19,587 nucleotides of DNA, taken from positions 1-19,587 of the forward strand of contig CAYNSB010000058.1 in assembly GCA_964399625.1 (NCBI GenBank), written 5' to 3'. This document shows positions 1 to 8,871 of the stretch, piece by piece. Below the pieces are notes generated by a model. It was not told where the DNA came from. It ran no database searches and saw only the letters and a program-made list of their open reading frames with translations. The position numbers and the translations under genes are program-made. Every line of letters starts with the position of its first letter. Position 1 is the stretch's first letter. Source of the DNA: CAYNSB01 sp964399625. GTDB lineage: Bacteria > Planctomycetota > Phycisphaerae > Phycisphaerales > UBA1924.

Positions 1-1
1 G

Positions 2-952
2 GCGAAGATCCATCACCCGCAGCAGATCGAGTTCGCGCGGCTGAGCCTGACGTACACGGTGATGAGCAAGCGGTTCCTCCTCAAGCTCGTGCAGGAGAAT
101 CGGGTGAGCGGGTGGGACGACCCGCGGATGCCCACGATCAGCGCGTTCCGGCGTCGCGGGTACACGCCCGAATCGATTCGCGATTTCTGCGATGAGGTCG
201 GCGTGACGAAGGTGAAGAGCGTCATCGACTTTGGGCGTCTGGAGAACTCGATCCGCGGGCACCTGAACGCGACGGCGCCGCGCCGGATGGCGGTGCTGAG
301 GCCGTTGAAGGTCGTCGTGGAGAACTACCCGGCGGGCCAGGTGGAGGAGTTCGCGGCGCAGAACAACCCGGAGGATCCTGGGGCGGGCTCGCGGATGGTG
401 CCGTTCTCGCGGGAGTTGTACATCGAGCGGGACGACTTCATGGAGAACCCGCCCAAGAAGTTCTTCCGCCTCACGGTTGGGAGCGAGGTGCGGTTCCGGT
501 GGGCGTACCTTGTCACGTGCACGGGCGTGGTGAAGGACGCTGCGGGGAACATTACCGAGTTGCGGTGCACGTACGACCCGGCGAGCAAGGGCGGGGATGC
601 TCCCGACGGGCGGAAGGTGAAGGGGACGATCCACTGGGTGAGCGCGGCGCACGCGATCCCGGCGGAGGTGCGCTTGTTCGATCGTCTGTTCAACGTGGAA
701 GAGCCGGGCAAGCGAACGGGGGAGTTGTTGGATGATCTGAACCCGAATTCGCTCGAGGTGGTGACGGCGCTGGTTGAGCCGTCGCTCAAGGGTGCGAGGG
801 TTGGGGAGCGGTTCCAGTTCGAGCGGAGCGGGTACTTCTGCGTGGACCAGGACAGCGGGGCGGGCCACGGTGGATCGGGCGCTGGGGGTCTGGTGTTCAA
901 TCGGACGGTGACGCTGAAGGACAGTTGGGCGAAGGAAGGGGCGAAGCATTAG
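2..952 (+). CDS. glnS: Glutaminyl-tRNA synthetase, C-terminal part (5' truncated by window edge)
   Basis: Cytoplasmic class I aminoacyl-tRNA synthetase that charges tRNA-Gln with glutamine. The reading frame is open from base 2, so the N-terminal Rossmann half with the HIGH motif lies outside the window. The visible part opens with the end of the catalytic domain and carries the class I signature loop VMSKR, the GlnRS form of KMSKS, followed by GWDDPRMPT and RRRGYT. Next come the two anticodon-binding beta-barrels, with the family stretches GRKVKGTIHWVSAAHA, EPSLK, GYFC and VFNRTV. About 316 residues of a family of roughly 550 are present. A short Gly/Ser-rich insertion (SGAGHGGSGAGG) sits between GYFCVD and VFNRTV, where E. 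coli has a short loop. A GlnRS gene implies direct Gln-tRNA formation; whether the organism also has GatCAB cannot be seen here. The identification is very secure. Confidence 0.97.
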   Translation, partial: AKIHHPQQIEFARLSLTYTVMSKRFLLKLVQENRVSGWDDPRMPTISAFRRRGYTPESIRDFCDEVGVTKVKSVIDFGRLENSIRGHLNATAPRRMAVLRPLKVVVENYPAGQVEEFAAQNNPEDPGAGSRMVPFSRELYIERDDFMENPPKKFFRLTVGSEVRFRWAYLVTCTGVVKDAAGNITELRCTYDPASKGGDAPDGRKVKGTIHWVSAAHAIPAEVRLFDRLFNVEEPGKRTGELLDDLNPNSLEVVTALVEPSLKGARVGERFQFERSGYFCVDQDSGAGHGGSGAGGLVFNRTVTLKDSWAKEGAKH

Positions 953-1002
953 ACGGCCGGGGGGCGTTCCAGCAGACAGCCGCGTGCGATTTTGACCGCG
1001 AT

Positions 1003-1008
1003 TATCCT
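1003..1008 (+). promoter_or_regulatory. Possible -10 element upstream of the OPT transporter
   Basis: TATCCT lies about 30 bases before the ATG at 1039, in the 86-base gap after glnS. No -35 box is recognisable at the usual distance, so this is a weak call. If real it gives a short leader containing the AAGGAG ribosome binding site at 1028-1033. Confidence 0.3.
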
Positions 1009-1038
1009 TTGGGCCTGTCGACTCTCGAAGGAGCCCCG

Positions 1039-3057
1039 ATGCCCCTGCAGCACCTGAGCGATGAACAGATCCGCACCTGGACCCGCGAGCAGAAGGACCG
1101 GTGGTGGCTCGCGAACGTGTTCCGCGGGGACATGCCGCAGCTGACGCTGCGTTCGGCGGTCACGGGGTTCTGCCTGGGCGGCGTGCTTTCGGCGACGAAC
1201 CTGTACGTGGGGGCCAAGACGGGATGGACGCTGGGGGTCGGGCTCACGAGCGTGATCCTGGCGTTCGCGATGTTCAAGGCGCTCTCGGCGTTGCGGATGG
1301 CCAAGGACTTCACGATCCTTGAAAACAACGCGATGCAGAGCATCGCGACGAGCGCGGGGTACATGACGGGACCGCTGATCTCGGGCATCGCCGCGTACAT
1401 GATGGTGACGAACACCGTCATGGCGTGGTGGCAGATGCTGATCTTCAACGTGGTGCTGTCGATCCTGGGCGTGCTGATCGCGTTTCCCATGAAGCGGCGA
1501 TTCATCAACGACGAGCAGGCGCCGTTCCCCGAGGGGCGCGCGTGCGGCGTCGTGCTGGACACGCTGTACACCAGCGACGCGTCGGTGGGGCTGTTCAAGG
1601 CCAAGGCCCTGGCGTTCACGGCGCTGTTCGCTGGGTTCCTCAAGTTCATCTCGGGCGAGGCGTACCAGACGGTGGTGCAGTGCAAGATGCTGGGGCAGGC
1701 GAAGTTCTGGCACATGGCCGAGCACCTGGACGCGTGGTACTACAAGATGGCGGCGGCGGGCAAGGCGGCGATTCCGCGGATCAACGGCGTGGACATCCGT
1801 CAGATGGGGCTGTCGCCGACGCTGGACCTGGCAATGTTCGGCGCGGGCGGGCTGATGAACATCAAGTACGCGCTGAACATGTTCCTGGGGATGGTGCTGG
1901 CGTGGTGCGCGCTGGGGCCGTGGGCGGTGGGGAATGGGTGGGTGCAGAAGAAGGGCGTGGTTCTTGGGGCGGCGGACGCGTTCACGTATCGCGACGTGCT
2001 GACGGGCTGGAACCTCTGGCCGGGCGTGGCGATGCTGGTGTGCGCGAGCATGGCGGCGTTCCTGGCCAAGCCCAAGGTGATCCTGTCGGCGTTCGCCGGG
2101 CTCTTCGGGAAGAAGCAGCAGGGGACGGACGTGCTGGCGCACATCGAGTTGCCGCTGTGGATCAGTTGGGTCGGCGTTCCGATCGTGGGCGCGGTCGGGG
2201 TGATCCTGACGCACCAGTGGTTCGGCGTGGACTGGTATCTTGGGGCGCTGGCGATCGCGCTGACGGCGGTGCTGACGCTGATCGCGGCCAACGCGACGGC
2301 GCTGACGAGCATCACGCCCACCGGCTCGCTCTCGAAGATCACGCAGTTCACGTTCGGCGTGCTCGATCCCAAGCACGCGGCGACGAACCTGATGACGGCG
2401 ACGATGACGACGGAGGTGGCGAGCAACGCGAGCAACCTGCTCATGGACATCAAGCCGGGGTACATGCTCGGCGCCAAGCCGCGCCAGCAGGCGATCGGGC
2501 ACTGCATCGGGATCGTGGCGGGCGCGCTGGCGAGCACGCCGCTGTTCTACATCCTGTTCATGGCGGGGCACCCGTCGAATCCGTTCACGCCGGCGCGCGA
2601 GTCGATGGTCGGCAAGACGATCACCGAGACGCTGGTGAGCGAGAAGTTCTCGTTCACCGCGGCTGTGCAGTGGAAGGGGATCAGCGAGTTCATCGGCGGG
2701 CTGACGAGCGGCGGCGGGCTGACGAGCATCATCCACCCCTCGGCGCTGCAGGCGATGACGGTGGCGGCGATCATCGGCGTTGTGTTCGAGCTGGTTCGCG
2801 TGTTCACGCGGGGCAAGAGCCCGTTCGCGCCGGTCGCGTTTGGTCTGGGCTTCGTGCTTCCACCGGACTCCACGTTCTGGATGTTCCTCGGATCGCTGTT
2901 CTTCTGGACGGTGGGCAAGGTGTACGCGCGTGCGAAGGAGGGCTTCGGGCGTCGCCTCTGGCTGGACACGCAGGAGCCGATCTGCGCGGGGCTGATCGCG
3001 GGCACGGCGCTCACGGGGATCGGGGACCAGTTGATCCAGGCGCTGTGGCTGTCGTGA
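1039..3057 (+). CDS. OPT-family oligopeptide/metal-chelate transporter
   Basis: Polytopic inner-membrane protein of 672 residues. It belongs to the oligopeptide transporter (OPT) family, whose members import small peptides or metal-siderophore complexes with protons. The ATG at 1039 is chosen because AAGGAG lies at 1028-1033, five bases upstream, and the preceding in-frame codons do not look like protein. After a soluble N-terminus (about residues 1-38) hydrophobic helices fill nearly the whole sequence. Family stretches are NLYVGAKTGW (54-63), ENNAMQSIATSAGYM (95-109) and PFPEGRAC (about 162-169), typical of bacterial OPT proteins. The C-terminal region has the Gly-rich GGLTSGGGLTS and VLPPDSTFW. 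The length fits the family. It follows glnS by 86 bases and converges on the DUF1223 gene with only six bases between stops. The substrate cannot be told from the sequence. Confidence 0.93.
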   Translation: MPLQHLSDEQIRTWTREQKDRWWLANVFRGDMPQLTLRSAVTGFCLGGVLSATNLYVGAKTGWTLGVGLTSVILAFAMFKALSALRMAKDFTILENNAMQSIATSAGYMTGPLISGIAAYMMVTNTVMAWWQMLIFNVVLSILGVLIAFPMKRRFINDEQAPFPEGRACGVVLDTLYTSDASVGLFKAKALAFTALFAGFLKFISGEAYQTVVQCKMLGQAKFWHMAEHLDAWYYKMAAAGKAAIPRINGVDIRQMGLSPTLDLAMFGAGGLMNIKYALNMFLGMVLAWCALGPWAVGNGWVQKKGVVLGAADAFTYRDVLTGWNLWPGVAMLVCASMAAFLAKPKVILSAFAGLFGKKQQGTDVLAHIELPLWISWVGVPIVGAVGVILTHQWFGVDWYLGALAIALTAVLTLIAANATALTSITPTGSLSKITQFTFGVLDPKHAATNLMTATMTTEVASNASNLLMDIKPGYMLGAKPRQQAIGHCIGIVAGALASTPLFYILFMAGHPSNPFTPARESMVGKTITETLVSEKFSFTAAVQWKGISEFIGGLTSGGGLTSIIHPSALQAMTVAAIIGVVFELVRVFTRGKSPFAPVAFGLGFVLPPDSTFWMFLGSLFFWTVGKVYARAKEGFGRRLWLDTQEPICAGLIAGTALTGIGDQLIQALWLS

Positions 3058-3063
3058 GCGGGC

Positions 3064-3885
3064 TTACTTGGGCACCGGCGTGCTCACGGCGCCCAGCGTG
3101 TTGCCGGCTTGGGCGTCCTGCGCGTAGATGATGATCTGGGAGTTCTCGCGATTGGCATCGCGCGGGATGTGCAGCGTGAGCGTGGTGGTTCCGTTGGCGT
3201 CGGGCGCGGCGGATTGGAAGTCGCGGACGACGTGATCGTGCGTGAGCGTGTGGCCGGCGTTCTCGCCGCGTTTGACGTCGGATGAGAGCCCGGACTCGGC
3301 GAGGGCGGCGTGCACCTTGACGCCGGAGAGGCTGGTCTTGTCGTTCGTGGGGCGCGCGGTGACATGGAGCACCACGCTTGCCTCGGGGCCAGACTCGGCG
3401 GTCACGGAAAGGGTCATTGTGGCGGGAGTGCTCGAAGCCGCGTGGATGGCGCGCTGGGCGCGGAGGGCATCGGACCCGACGAGTTCGGTGGAGCCGTTGA
3501 CGATGAGTTGAGGGGTGTAGACGCCGCGTGAGTCGAAGCGCTGGGCGTAGGCGCGCTGGCGTGCGGTGAAGGCGGGATTCGAGAACCGGTCGGGCCAGCC
3601 GAGACTGTTCCAATAGTCCACGTGGAACGAGAGCGCGAGGACTTCGGGCGCGTTTGGGTCGGTTGGCGGGGACGCGACGTCTGCGGGGGCGTGGGGCGCG
3701 CGGGCACCGACGGGCGCGAGCCTGGAGAGCAGGCGATCGGCCGGCGGGCAACTCGAGCATCCTTCGGAGGTGAAGAGTTCCAGCACGACGGCGGGGCGCG
3801 GGCTTGCCGGGCCATCGGGCCGTGGCAAGGTTTGATCGGGGCCGGCAAGTTGGGCGAGCGACGCGAGAAGGGCGGCGAGGGTCAT
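3064..3885 (-). CDS. DUF1223 thioredoxin-like protein, probably exported
   Basis: A 273-residue DUF1223 protein. The diagnostic start of the domain is VVLELFTSEGCSSCPPAD (residues 33-50), with a CxxC pair at C43/C46 after a beta strand, as in thioredoxin-like folds. LSFHVDYWNSLGWPDRFSNP and a YTPQLIVNG segment follow, both typical of the family. The function of DUF1223 is not established; a redox or metal-related envelope role is inference from the CxxC. The N-terminus (TLAALLASLAQLAG) is hydrophobic and could be a short signal peptide, but it lacks positive charges. The ATG at 3885 is fixed by an in-frame TAA three codons upstream. No good Shine-Dalgarno is visible. The long C-terminal half (beta-rich, about residues 130-273) is less conserved. 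Confidence 0.85.
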   Translation of the reverse strand: MTLAALLASLAQLAGPDQTLPRPDGPASPRPAVVLELFTSEGCSSCPPADRLLSRLAPVGARAPHAPADVASPPTDPNAPEVLALSFHVDYWNSLGWPDRFSNPAFTARQRAYAQRFDSRGVYTPQLIVNGSTELVGSDALRAQRAIHAASSTPATMTLSVTAESGPEASVVLHVTARPTNDKTSLSGVKVHAALAESGLSSDVKRGENAGHTLTHDHVVRDFQSAAPDANGTTTLTLHIPRDANRENSQIIIYAQDAQAGNTLGAVSTPVPK

Positions 3886-3955
3886 GCCTGGTTAGACGCC
3901 GGCGGGGCGATTCGATTACACGCGGCGATGGGTGCGGCGGCGGTGTGTCCCGCCG

Positions 3956-3961
3956 TACACT
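3956..3961 (+). promoter_or_regulatory. -10 element (TACACT) for a leaderless PfkB kinase mRNA
   Basis: TACACT ends eight bases before the ATG at 3970, so transcription would start at or within a few bases of the start codon. There is no Shine-Dalgarno in the gap. The same hexamer occurs at 9004 and 14028 upstream of other genes. No -35 box is evident. Confidence 0.5.
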
Positions 3962-3969
3962 TGGCCCCT

Positions 3970-4881
3970 ATGTCACTCCTTGTTGCCGGCACCATCTGCA
4001 TCGACACCATCGTCGCTCCCACGGGGCACCGCGAGGGAATCCTCGGGGGCTCGTGCACGTACTTCGCCGCCGCGGCGTCGTTCTACGGGCCCGTGCGGCT
4101 TGTGGCGGCGGTTGGGGAGGACTTCCCGGCTGAGTTCCGGGCGACGCTCGACCACTTCAAGCCGATCGACAGCGGGGGGCTGGAAGTGCGGAAGGGGTCC
4201 AAGACATTCCGCTGGGGCGGCAAGTACCTCGAGAACATGGACTCGCGCGAGACGCTGTTCACGGACCTTGGCGTGCTGGGCGAGCGTCCGCCGGAGGTGC
4301 CCGCGAAGTTCAGGGACAGCCAGTTCCTGTTCCTTGCCAACTCGCACCCTGGCGTGCAGATGAAGATGCTCGAGTCGGTGGCGCGGCCGAAGCTGGTCGT
4401 GGCGGACACGATGGACTTCTGGATCAAGGGTGCGCGGGCGGAGCTGGACCTGCTGCTGACGAAGATCGACGGGCTGGTGCTCAACTACGACGAGGCGGAG
4501 CTGTACACGGGCAAGCGGAACACGGTGGCCGCGGCGCGGGCGATGCTCAAGACGGGGCCCAAGTTCGTGGTCGTGAAGAAGGGCGAGCACGGGTGCATCC
4601 TGTGCCATCGCGACGGGATCGTGGCGTTGCCGGCGTATCCCGCGGAGAAAGTGGTTGATCCGACGGGCGCGGGCGACAGCTTCGCGGGTGGCATGATGGG
4701 GCACCTCGCCTCACACAAGGGCGATGCGCATTCGATCGGGGCGATCCGCGAGGCGCTGGCGCACGGAACGGTCGTGGCGAGCTTCAACATCGAGAGCTTC
4801 AGCCTCGATCGGCTCAAAACGCTGACGCGCGCGGAACTGGATCAGCGGTTCAAAGAGTTCACGCACATGGTGCGGGTGTAG
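3970..4881 (+). CDS. PfkB/ribokinase-family sugar (or nucleoside) kinase
   Basis: A 303-residue cytoplasmic kinase of the PfkB family, which phosphorylates a sugar or nucleoside hydroxyl using ATP. The C-terminal signature DPTGAGDSFAGG spans residues 230-241 and holds the catalytic base D236 and the anion-hole glycines. The N-terminal substrate region has GGSCTYFAAA (26-35), then VAAVGEDFP. NYDEAELYTG (172-181) is the usual Asn/Glu motif of the magnesium/ATP site. The ATG at 3970 gives the normal family start (LLVAGTICIDTI forms the first strand); the open frame continues upstream but that part overlaps the divergent DUF1223 gene and is not protein-like. No Shine-Dalgarno is present; TACACT lies directly upstream. 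The stop is four bases from the convergent DUF3592 gene. The substrate is unknown: ribokinase, adenosine kinase and fructokinase-like members share these motifs. Confidence 0.93.
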   Translation: MSLLVAGTICIDTIVAPTGHREGILGGSCTYFAAAASFYGPVRLVAAVGEDFPAEFRATLDHFKPIDSGGLEVRKGSKTFRWGGKYLENMDSRETLFTDLGVLGERPPEVPAKFRDSQFLFLANSHPGVQMKMLESVARPKLVVADTMDFWIKGARAELDLLLTKIDGLVLNYDEAELYTGKRNTVAAARAMLKTGPKFVVVKKGEHGCILCHRDGIVALPAYPAEKVVDPTGAGDSFAGGMMGHLASHKGDAHSIGAIREALAHGTVVASFNIESFSLDRLKTLTRAELDQRFKEFTHMVRV

Positions 4882-4885
4882 GCGA

Positions 4886-5911
4886 TCAGGCGGAGAGCTT
4901 GGGCGTGAGAGCCAGTTGCTCTCGAAGCCAGGCCTCGAAGGCGATCGCGTCGGGCTTGCGTGAGAACGTGAGCGTGAGGCGGGGCGGTGCGGCGTCGCTG
5001 CCCACGCGCACGAGGAGGTCGTGCATCGTGACGCGGTACTTGCCCTGCTGGCGCTTCACGGCGCTGAGCTCGGTGTCGATCACGTTCTCGTAGGAGGCGA
5101 CGAAGGGCGTGCGGCCGAACGGCCCCTTGGGGACGGAGATCGAGCCGAGCGCATGGTCGAGGACGATGTCCTTGGTGCCCGCGTCGCGTGCGCGTCGCAC
5201 GAGAACGAACACGATGAGCCCAGCGAACGCGGAAACGCCCAGGGAGATCGTCTCGAAGGTCCAGCCGCCCGAGGCGAGCGACGTGAACGTGCCGGTGAGG
5301 AACGTGATGAAGAGACAGGCGGCGGCGGCGAAGAGGCCGGCGGAGGTGGGTGGCGTTCCGTTCTTTCGGCAGCGGATGGACTCGGGGCGTTGGATGATGA
5401 GGATGGTGCCCACGCGGTTCTTGCCCCATCGCGTGGCGAGGGACTGAAAGACGATGGGCCAGATGGCGAGCATGACAACGACGAGGATGCCGACGCCGAG
5501 CACGTCGAGGCGGTGTCGATCGGAGAGCCCAGGGAGCAGCATCGATTGGGATGGGTTGCGCGGATCGACGGAGACGGGGACGATTGCGCCCACTGGAAAG
5601 CGAGCGGCGACGGACTTGGCATAGGTCTGGCTGTGGTCCGGGAGGACGGGGTTGATCCAGAGTGTGGCACCGTGGAGCTTGGTTCCATTCACGGAATACG
5701 TGTACTCGACGATGGGCTCGTAGGTGCGTCCGCCCTTGCTGCCGATGTGCTCGACGACCTTGGACGAGGAGATGGTGGCGCTCGTAGTGGGCCAGGTGGC
5801 GGCGGCCTGCTGGCGTTGCAGCCCGTCGATCTCGTGGGCCACGAGCGCGGCGACGATGAGGGTGAAGGCGATCTGTGCGAGGAGGCCCAGCAGGGTGAGG
5901 AATCGTCCCAT
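4886..5911 (-). CDS. DUF3592 domain membrane protein
   Basis: A 341-residue membrane protein with an N-terminal DUF3592 domain. The first helix (about residues 4-26) leads into ATWPTTSATISSSKVVEH, and the domain continues with YEPIVEYTYSVNG and PVGAIVPVSVDPRNPSQSML. This is the standard DUF3592 pattern of a beta-rich extracytoplasmic region between two helices. A second helix (about 136-156) closes the domain, and two more (about 188-208 and 222-240) follow. The last 100 residues appear soluble (VPKGPFGRTPF, then a strand-rich tail). The function of DUF3592 is unknown. A GGAG sequence lies about nine bases upstream of the ATG. It converges on the PfkB gene and diverges from gyrA across a 158-base gap. 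Confidence 0.85.
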   Translation of the reverse strand: MGRFLTLLGLLAQIAFTLIVAALVAHEIDGLQRQQAAATWPTTSATISSSKVVEHIGSKGGRTYEPIVEYTYSVNGTKLHGATLWINPVLPDHSQTYAKSVAARFPVGAIVPVSVDPRNPSQSMLLPGLSDRHRLDVLGVGILVVVMLAIWPIVFQSLATRWGKNRVGTILIIQRPESIRCRKNGTPPTSAGLFAAAACLFITFLTGTFTSLASGGWTFETISLGVSAFAGLIVFVLVRRARDAGTKDIVLDHALGSISVPKGPFGRTPFVASYENVIDTELSAVKRQQGKYRVTMHDLLVRVGSDAAPPRLTLTFSRKPDAIAFEAWLREQLALTPKLSA

Positions 5912-5997
5912 CGAGCGTGCTCCGGGCGGGGCGGGAAGTGGCTGAAAAATAGGCCGGATTTGGTGCGCGGATTCGTGCTGATTTTCCGGGCTTCGCC

Positions 5998-6003
5998 TAT
6001 GAT
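5998..6003 (+). promoter_or_regulatory. Possible -10 element for gyrA
   Basis: TATGAT matches the sigma-70 -10 consensus in four to five of six positions and lies 66 bases before the gyrA ATG. A clear -35 box was not found. A direct repeat (6019-6026 and 6030-6037) lies just downstream, within the expected leader. Confidence 0.4.
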
Positions 6004-6018
6004 TTGGGGCGTGTTTTT

Positions 6019-6037
6019 CGGGCCTGCGACGGGCCTG
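6019..6037 (+). repeat. Direct repeat CGGGCCTG x2 in the gyrA leader
   Basis: The octamer CGGGCCTG occurs at 6019-6026 and again at 6030-6037, an 11-base period close to one helical turn, between the candidate -10 and the gyrA Shine-Dalgarno. It could be an operator or an accident of GC-rich sequence. Confidence 0.45.
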
Positions 6038-6069
6038 TATCGAGTGCGAGTCACGGAGGATTTCGGCCC

Positions 6070-8871
6070 ATGTCTGACCCCCGTCCCGGCGAGCGTTCGA
6101 CCCTGAGATTGTCGCCCGAAGCGAGCGAGGGCGGGGGCGGCGGGGCGCCGGCGGGCAACAGCGCCGACGGGACGATCGTCGATCTGCAGATCGAGCGGGA
6201 GCTGAAGGACAGCTACCTCACGTACGCGATGAGCACGATCATGGACCGGGCGCTGCCCGACGTCCGCGATGGGCTCAAGCCGAGCCAGCGGCGCATTCTC
6301 GTCGCGATGAACGACCTGAACCTTCGCCCGGGCAAGAAGCACCTCAAGTGCGCGAAGATCTGCGGCAACACGTCGGGCGACTATCACCCCCACGGCGAGT
6401 CGGTGATCTACCCAACGCTCGTGGGCATGGCGCAGAAGTGGCGCATGCGGGTTCCGCTGGTCGATCCGCAGGGCAACTTCGGATCGATCGACGGCGACCC
6501 GCCGGCGGCGATGCGGTACACCGAGGCGCGGATGACGCACGCGGCGGTGGACATGCTCGCGGACCTCGAGCTGCAGACGGTCGATTTCCAGCCCAACTAC
6601 GACGATCGCCTGGAGGAGCCGACGGTGCTGCCGGGCAAGTTCCCGAACCTGCTGATCAACGGCACGGTGGGGATCGCGGTGGGCATGGCGACGAGCCTTG
6701 CGCCGCACAACCCGGCGGAGATCCTGGACGCGATCGTGCGGGTGATCGAGAAGCCCGAGATCACGCTGGGCGAGCTGATGCAGGACGAGCTGGGCGCGGA
6801 CGGCGCGGTGGTGCGCCGCGGCGTGAAGGGGCCGGACTTCCCCACGGGCGGCGTCGTGCATGGTCGGGCTGGGATCGTGGAGGCGTACGCGACGGGGCGT
6901 GGCAAGGTGACGGTGCGCGGGCGTCTGCACGTGGAGGACGTGTCGGGCAAGAGCTCGGACCGCAAGCAGATCGTGGTTGACGAGATTCCGTACATGCTCA
7001 GCCAGGGCACGCTGGTGGAGAAGATCGTCGATGCGGTGAAGGAGGAGCGGATCACCGAGATCAGCGACGTGCGGAACGAGTCCGGGCGCGAGGCGCAGAG
7101 CCGGGTGGTGATCGAGCTGAAGAAGGGGGCGGACCCGGCGGTGGTGGAGAACCAGCTGTACGAGTTCACGCCGCTGCAGCAGACGTTCAGCATCATGAAC
7201 ATCGCGCTGGTGAACCGTCAGCCGCGGACGCTGAGCCTGAAGGAGATGATCGAACAGTACATCGCGCACCGGCAGGACGTGATCCGTCGGCGGACGTCGT
7301 ACCTGCTGCGTGAGGCGAAGAAGCGGGCCCACGTGCTCGAGGGCATGGTGTACGCGGTGTGCGACATCGACGAGGTGATCCGGATCATCCGCGCGAGCAA
7401 GACGCGCGAGGAGGCGATCCGCGCGTTGATGGAGCGCCGCTTCCGCATTCCGCCCACGCACAAGTACGCGGCGATGCTGCCCAACCGGCTGATGGAGTAC
7501 GTTCGCGCGGCGGAGAAGGACGGCGGGGTGGCGCTCTCGCGGATCCAGGCCGAGACGATCGGCAACATGCGCCTGATCCAGCTCACGGGGCTTGAGATCG
7601 AGCGGCTGACGCAGGAGTACGGCGAGGTGGTGCGCGAGATCGAGGCGTACGAGCTGATCCTGGGCGAGGGGTGGCGCGTGCTCAAGATCATCAAGGACGA
7701 CTGCGCGGAGATGAAGTCGCGGTACGCGAGCGGCAAGCACGCGGCACGCCTGACGGAGATCCAGGACACGGGCGGGGACATCAACATCGCGGCGCTGATC
7801 CGCGAGGAGGACATGGCGGTCACGATCTCCCACGCGGGGTACGTGAAGCGCGTGCCGCTGTCGACGTATCGCGAGCAGGGTCGCGGCGGCAAGGGGATCA
7901 AGGCGTCGGACGCGAAGGACGACGACTTCATCGAGCACCTGTTCGTGGCGAGCACGCACGACGATCTGCTGTGCTTCACGGACACGGGACGCGTGTTCAA
8001 GATGAAGGTGTACGAGCTGCCCGAGATGTCGCGGACGGCCAAGGGGCGCGCGATGGTCAACCTCATCGAGCTCAAGCCTGCGGGGGAGGGGCAGGCGGGG
8101 GAGCGCACGTGCGCGTACCTGGCGGTGAAGAACTTCGAGGAGAGCTCGAATTACCTCACGTTCGTGTCGCGCGGGGGCATCGTCAAGCGGACGGCCCTCA
8201 AGGAGTACCGCAACGTCAACAAGGGCGGCATCATCGCGGTGGGCCTGAAGGAGGGCGATCACCTGCTGGACGTGACGCTCACGGATGGGCGCGATGATCT
8301 GCTGCTGGTGACGGCCAACGGCATGTCGATCCGGTTCAACGAGGACGACGCGCGCCTGATGGGGCGGGCGGCGGCGGGCGTGAAGGGAATCGAGCTGGAG
8401 GATGGGGACGAGGTGATCGGCGTGGTGCGCGTGCCCATGGAGCGGCGCGACGCGGACGACTCGGGCACGACGAGCGAGAAGGACCTGTGCCTGCTCACGA
8501 TCACGGAAAGGGGCTACGGCAAGCGCACGCCTGTGGATGAGTACCGGGTGCACGGTGAGGACGGTTCCGTGCGATCGCAGAGCCGCGGCGGCAAGGGTCG
8601 GGTGGACATCAAGGTGACGGAGAAGAACGGTCGCTCGGTTGCGGCGCTGGCGGTTCGCCCGGGCGACGGCATCGTGGTGATCACCAAGGGCGGGCTTCTG
8701 GTTCGCACGGCGTCGGACACGATCCGCGAGTGCGGGCGTGGGGCCCAGGGCGTCCGCGTGGTGAGCCTGAACGAGGGCGACGTGGCGATCGCCGCGGCGC
8801 CGGTCCCGCCCGAGGAGGGTGGTGAGAACGCGCCGCCGCCCGAGGGTGGGGATCCGGGGGAGGCGTCCTGA
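6070..8871 (+). CDS. gyrA: DNA gyrase subunit A
   Basis: A 933-residue type IIA topoisomerase subunit that cuts and rejoins DNA; with GyrB it introduces negative supercoils. The catalytic tyrosine is Y150 in PAAMRYTEAR. The quinolone-determining region is HPHGESVIYPTLV (106-118). Gyrase is favoured over ParC because the C-terminal beta-pinwheel has a GyrA-box, QGRGGKG at 603-609, and a second box-like QSRGGKG at 837-843. The ATG at 6070 is supported by GGAGGA at 6055-6060. About 25 Gly/Pro-rich residues precede the conserved core, more than in E. coli, and the protein ends in an acidic, Pro/Gly-rich tail. The position equal to E. coli D87 is proline (P115), while the S83 equivalent (S111) is kept. 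gyrB is not adjacent. The next gene starts 144 bases downstream, with its own probable promoter. Confidence 0.97.
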   Translation: MSDPRPGERSTLRLSPEASEGGGGGAPAGNSADGTIVDLQIERELKDSYLTYAMSTIMDRALPDVRDGLKPSQRRILVAMNDLNLRPGKKHLKCAKICGNTSGDYHPHGESVIYPTLVGMAQKWRMRVPLVDPQGNFGSIDGDPPAAMRYTEARMTHAAVDMLADLELQTVDFQPNYDDRLEEPTVLPGKFPNLLINGTVGIAVGMATSLAPHNPAEILDAIVRVIEKPEITLGELMQDELGADGAVVRRGVKGPDFPTGGVVHGRAGIVEAYATGRGKVTVRGRLHVEDVSGKSSDRKQIVVDEIPYMLSQGTLVEKIVDAVKEERITEISDVRNESGREAQSRVVIELKKGADPAVVENQLYEFTPLQQTFSIMNIALVNRQPRTLSLKEMIEQYIAHRQDVIRRRTSYLLREAKKRAHVLEGMVYAVCDIDEVIRIIRASKTREEAIRALMERRFRIPPTHKYAAMLPNRLMEYVRAAEKDGGVALSRIQAETIGNMRLIQLTGLEIERLTQEYGEVVREIEAYELILGEGWRVLKIIKDDCAEMKSRYASGKHAARLTEIQDTGGDINIAALIREEDMAVTISHAGYVKRVPLSTYREQGRGGKGIKASDAKDDDFIEHLFVASTHDDLLCFTDTGRVFKMKVYELPEMSRTAKGRAMVNLIELKPAGEGQAGERTCAYLAVKNFEESSNYLTFVSRGGIVKRTALKEYRNVNKGGIIAVGLKEGDHLLDVTLTDGRDDLLLVTANGMSIRFNEDDARLMGRAAAGVKGIELEDGDEVIGVVRVPMERRDADDSGTTSEKDLCLLTITERGYGKRTPVDEYRVHGEDGSVRSQSRGGKGRVDIKVTEKNGRSVAALAVRPGDGIVVITKGGLLVRTASDTIRECGRGAQGVRVVSLNEGDVAIAAAPVPPEEGGENAPPPEGGDPGEAS

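Noticed and set aside
949..2736. Long open frame antisense to the OPT transporter
   Set aside because: Low-complexity Arg/His/Gln-rich translation with no recognisable motif; a shadow of the membrane protein gene.
3622..3969. Long N-terminal extension of the PfkB kinase
   Set aside because: It overlaps the DUF1223 gene antisense and is not protein-like. The family start fits the ATG at 3970.
5689..8553. Very long open frame antisense to gyrA
   Set aside because: Its translation is rich in Arg, His, Leu and Asp with no domain, and it mirrors gyrA codons. Long antisense frames are expected with strong GC bias at third positions.
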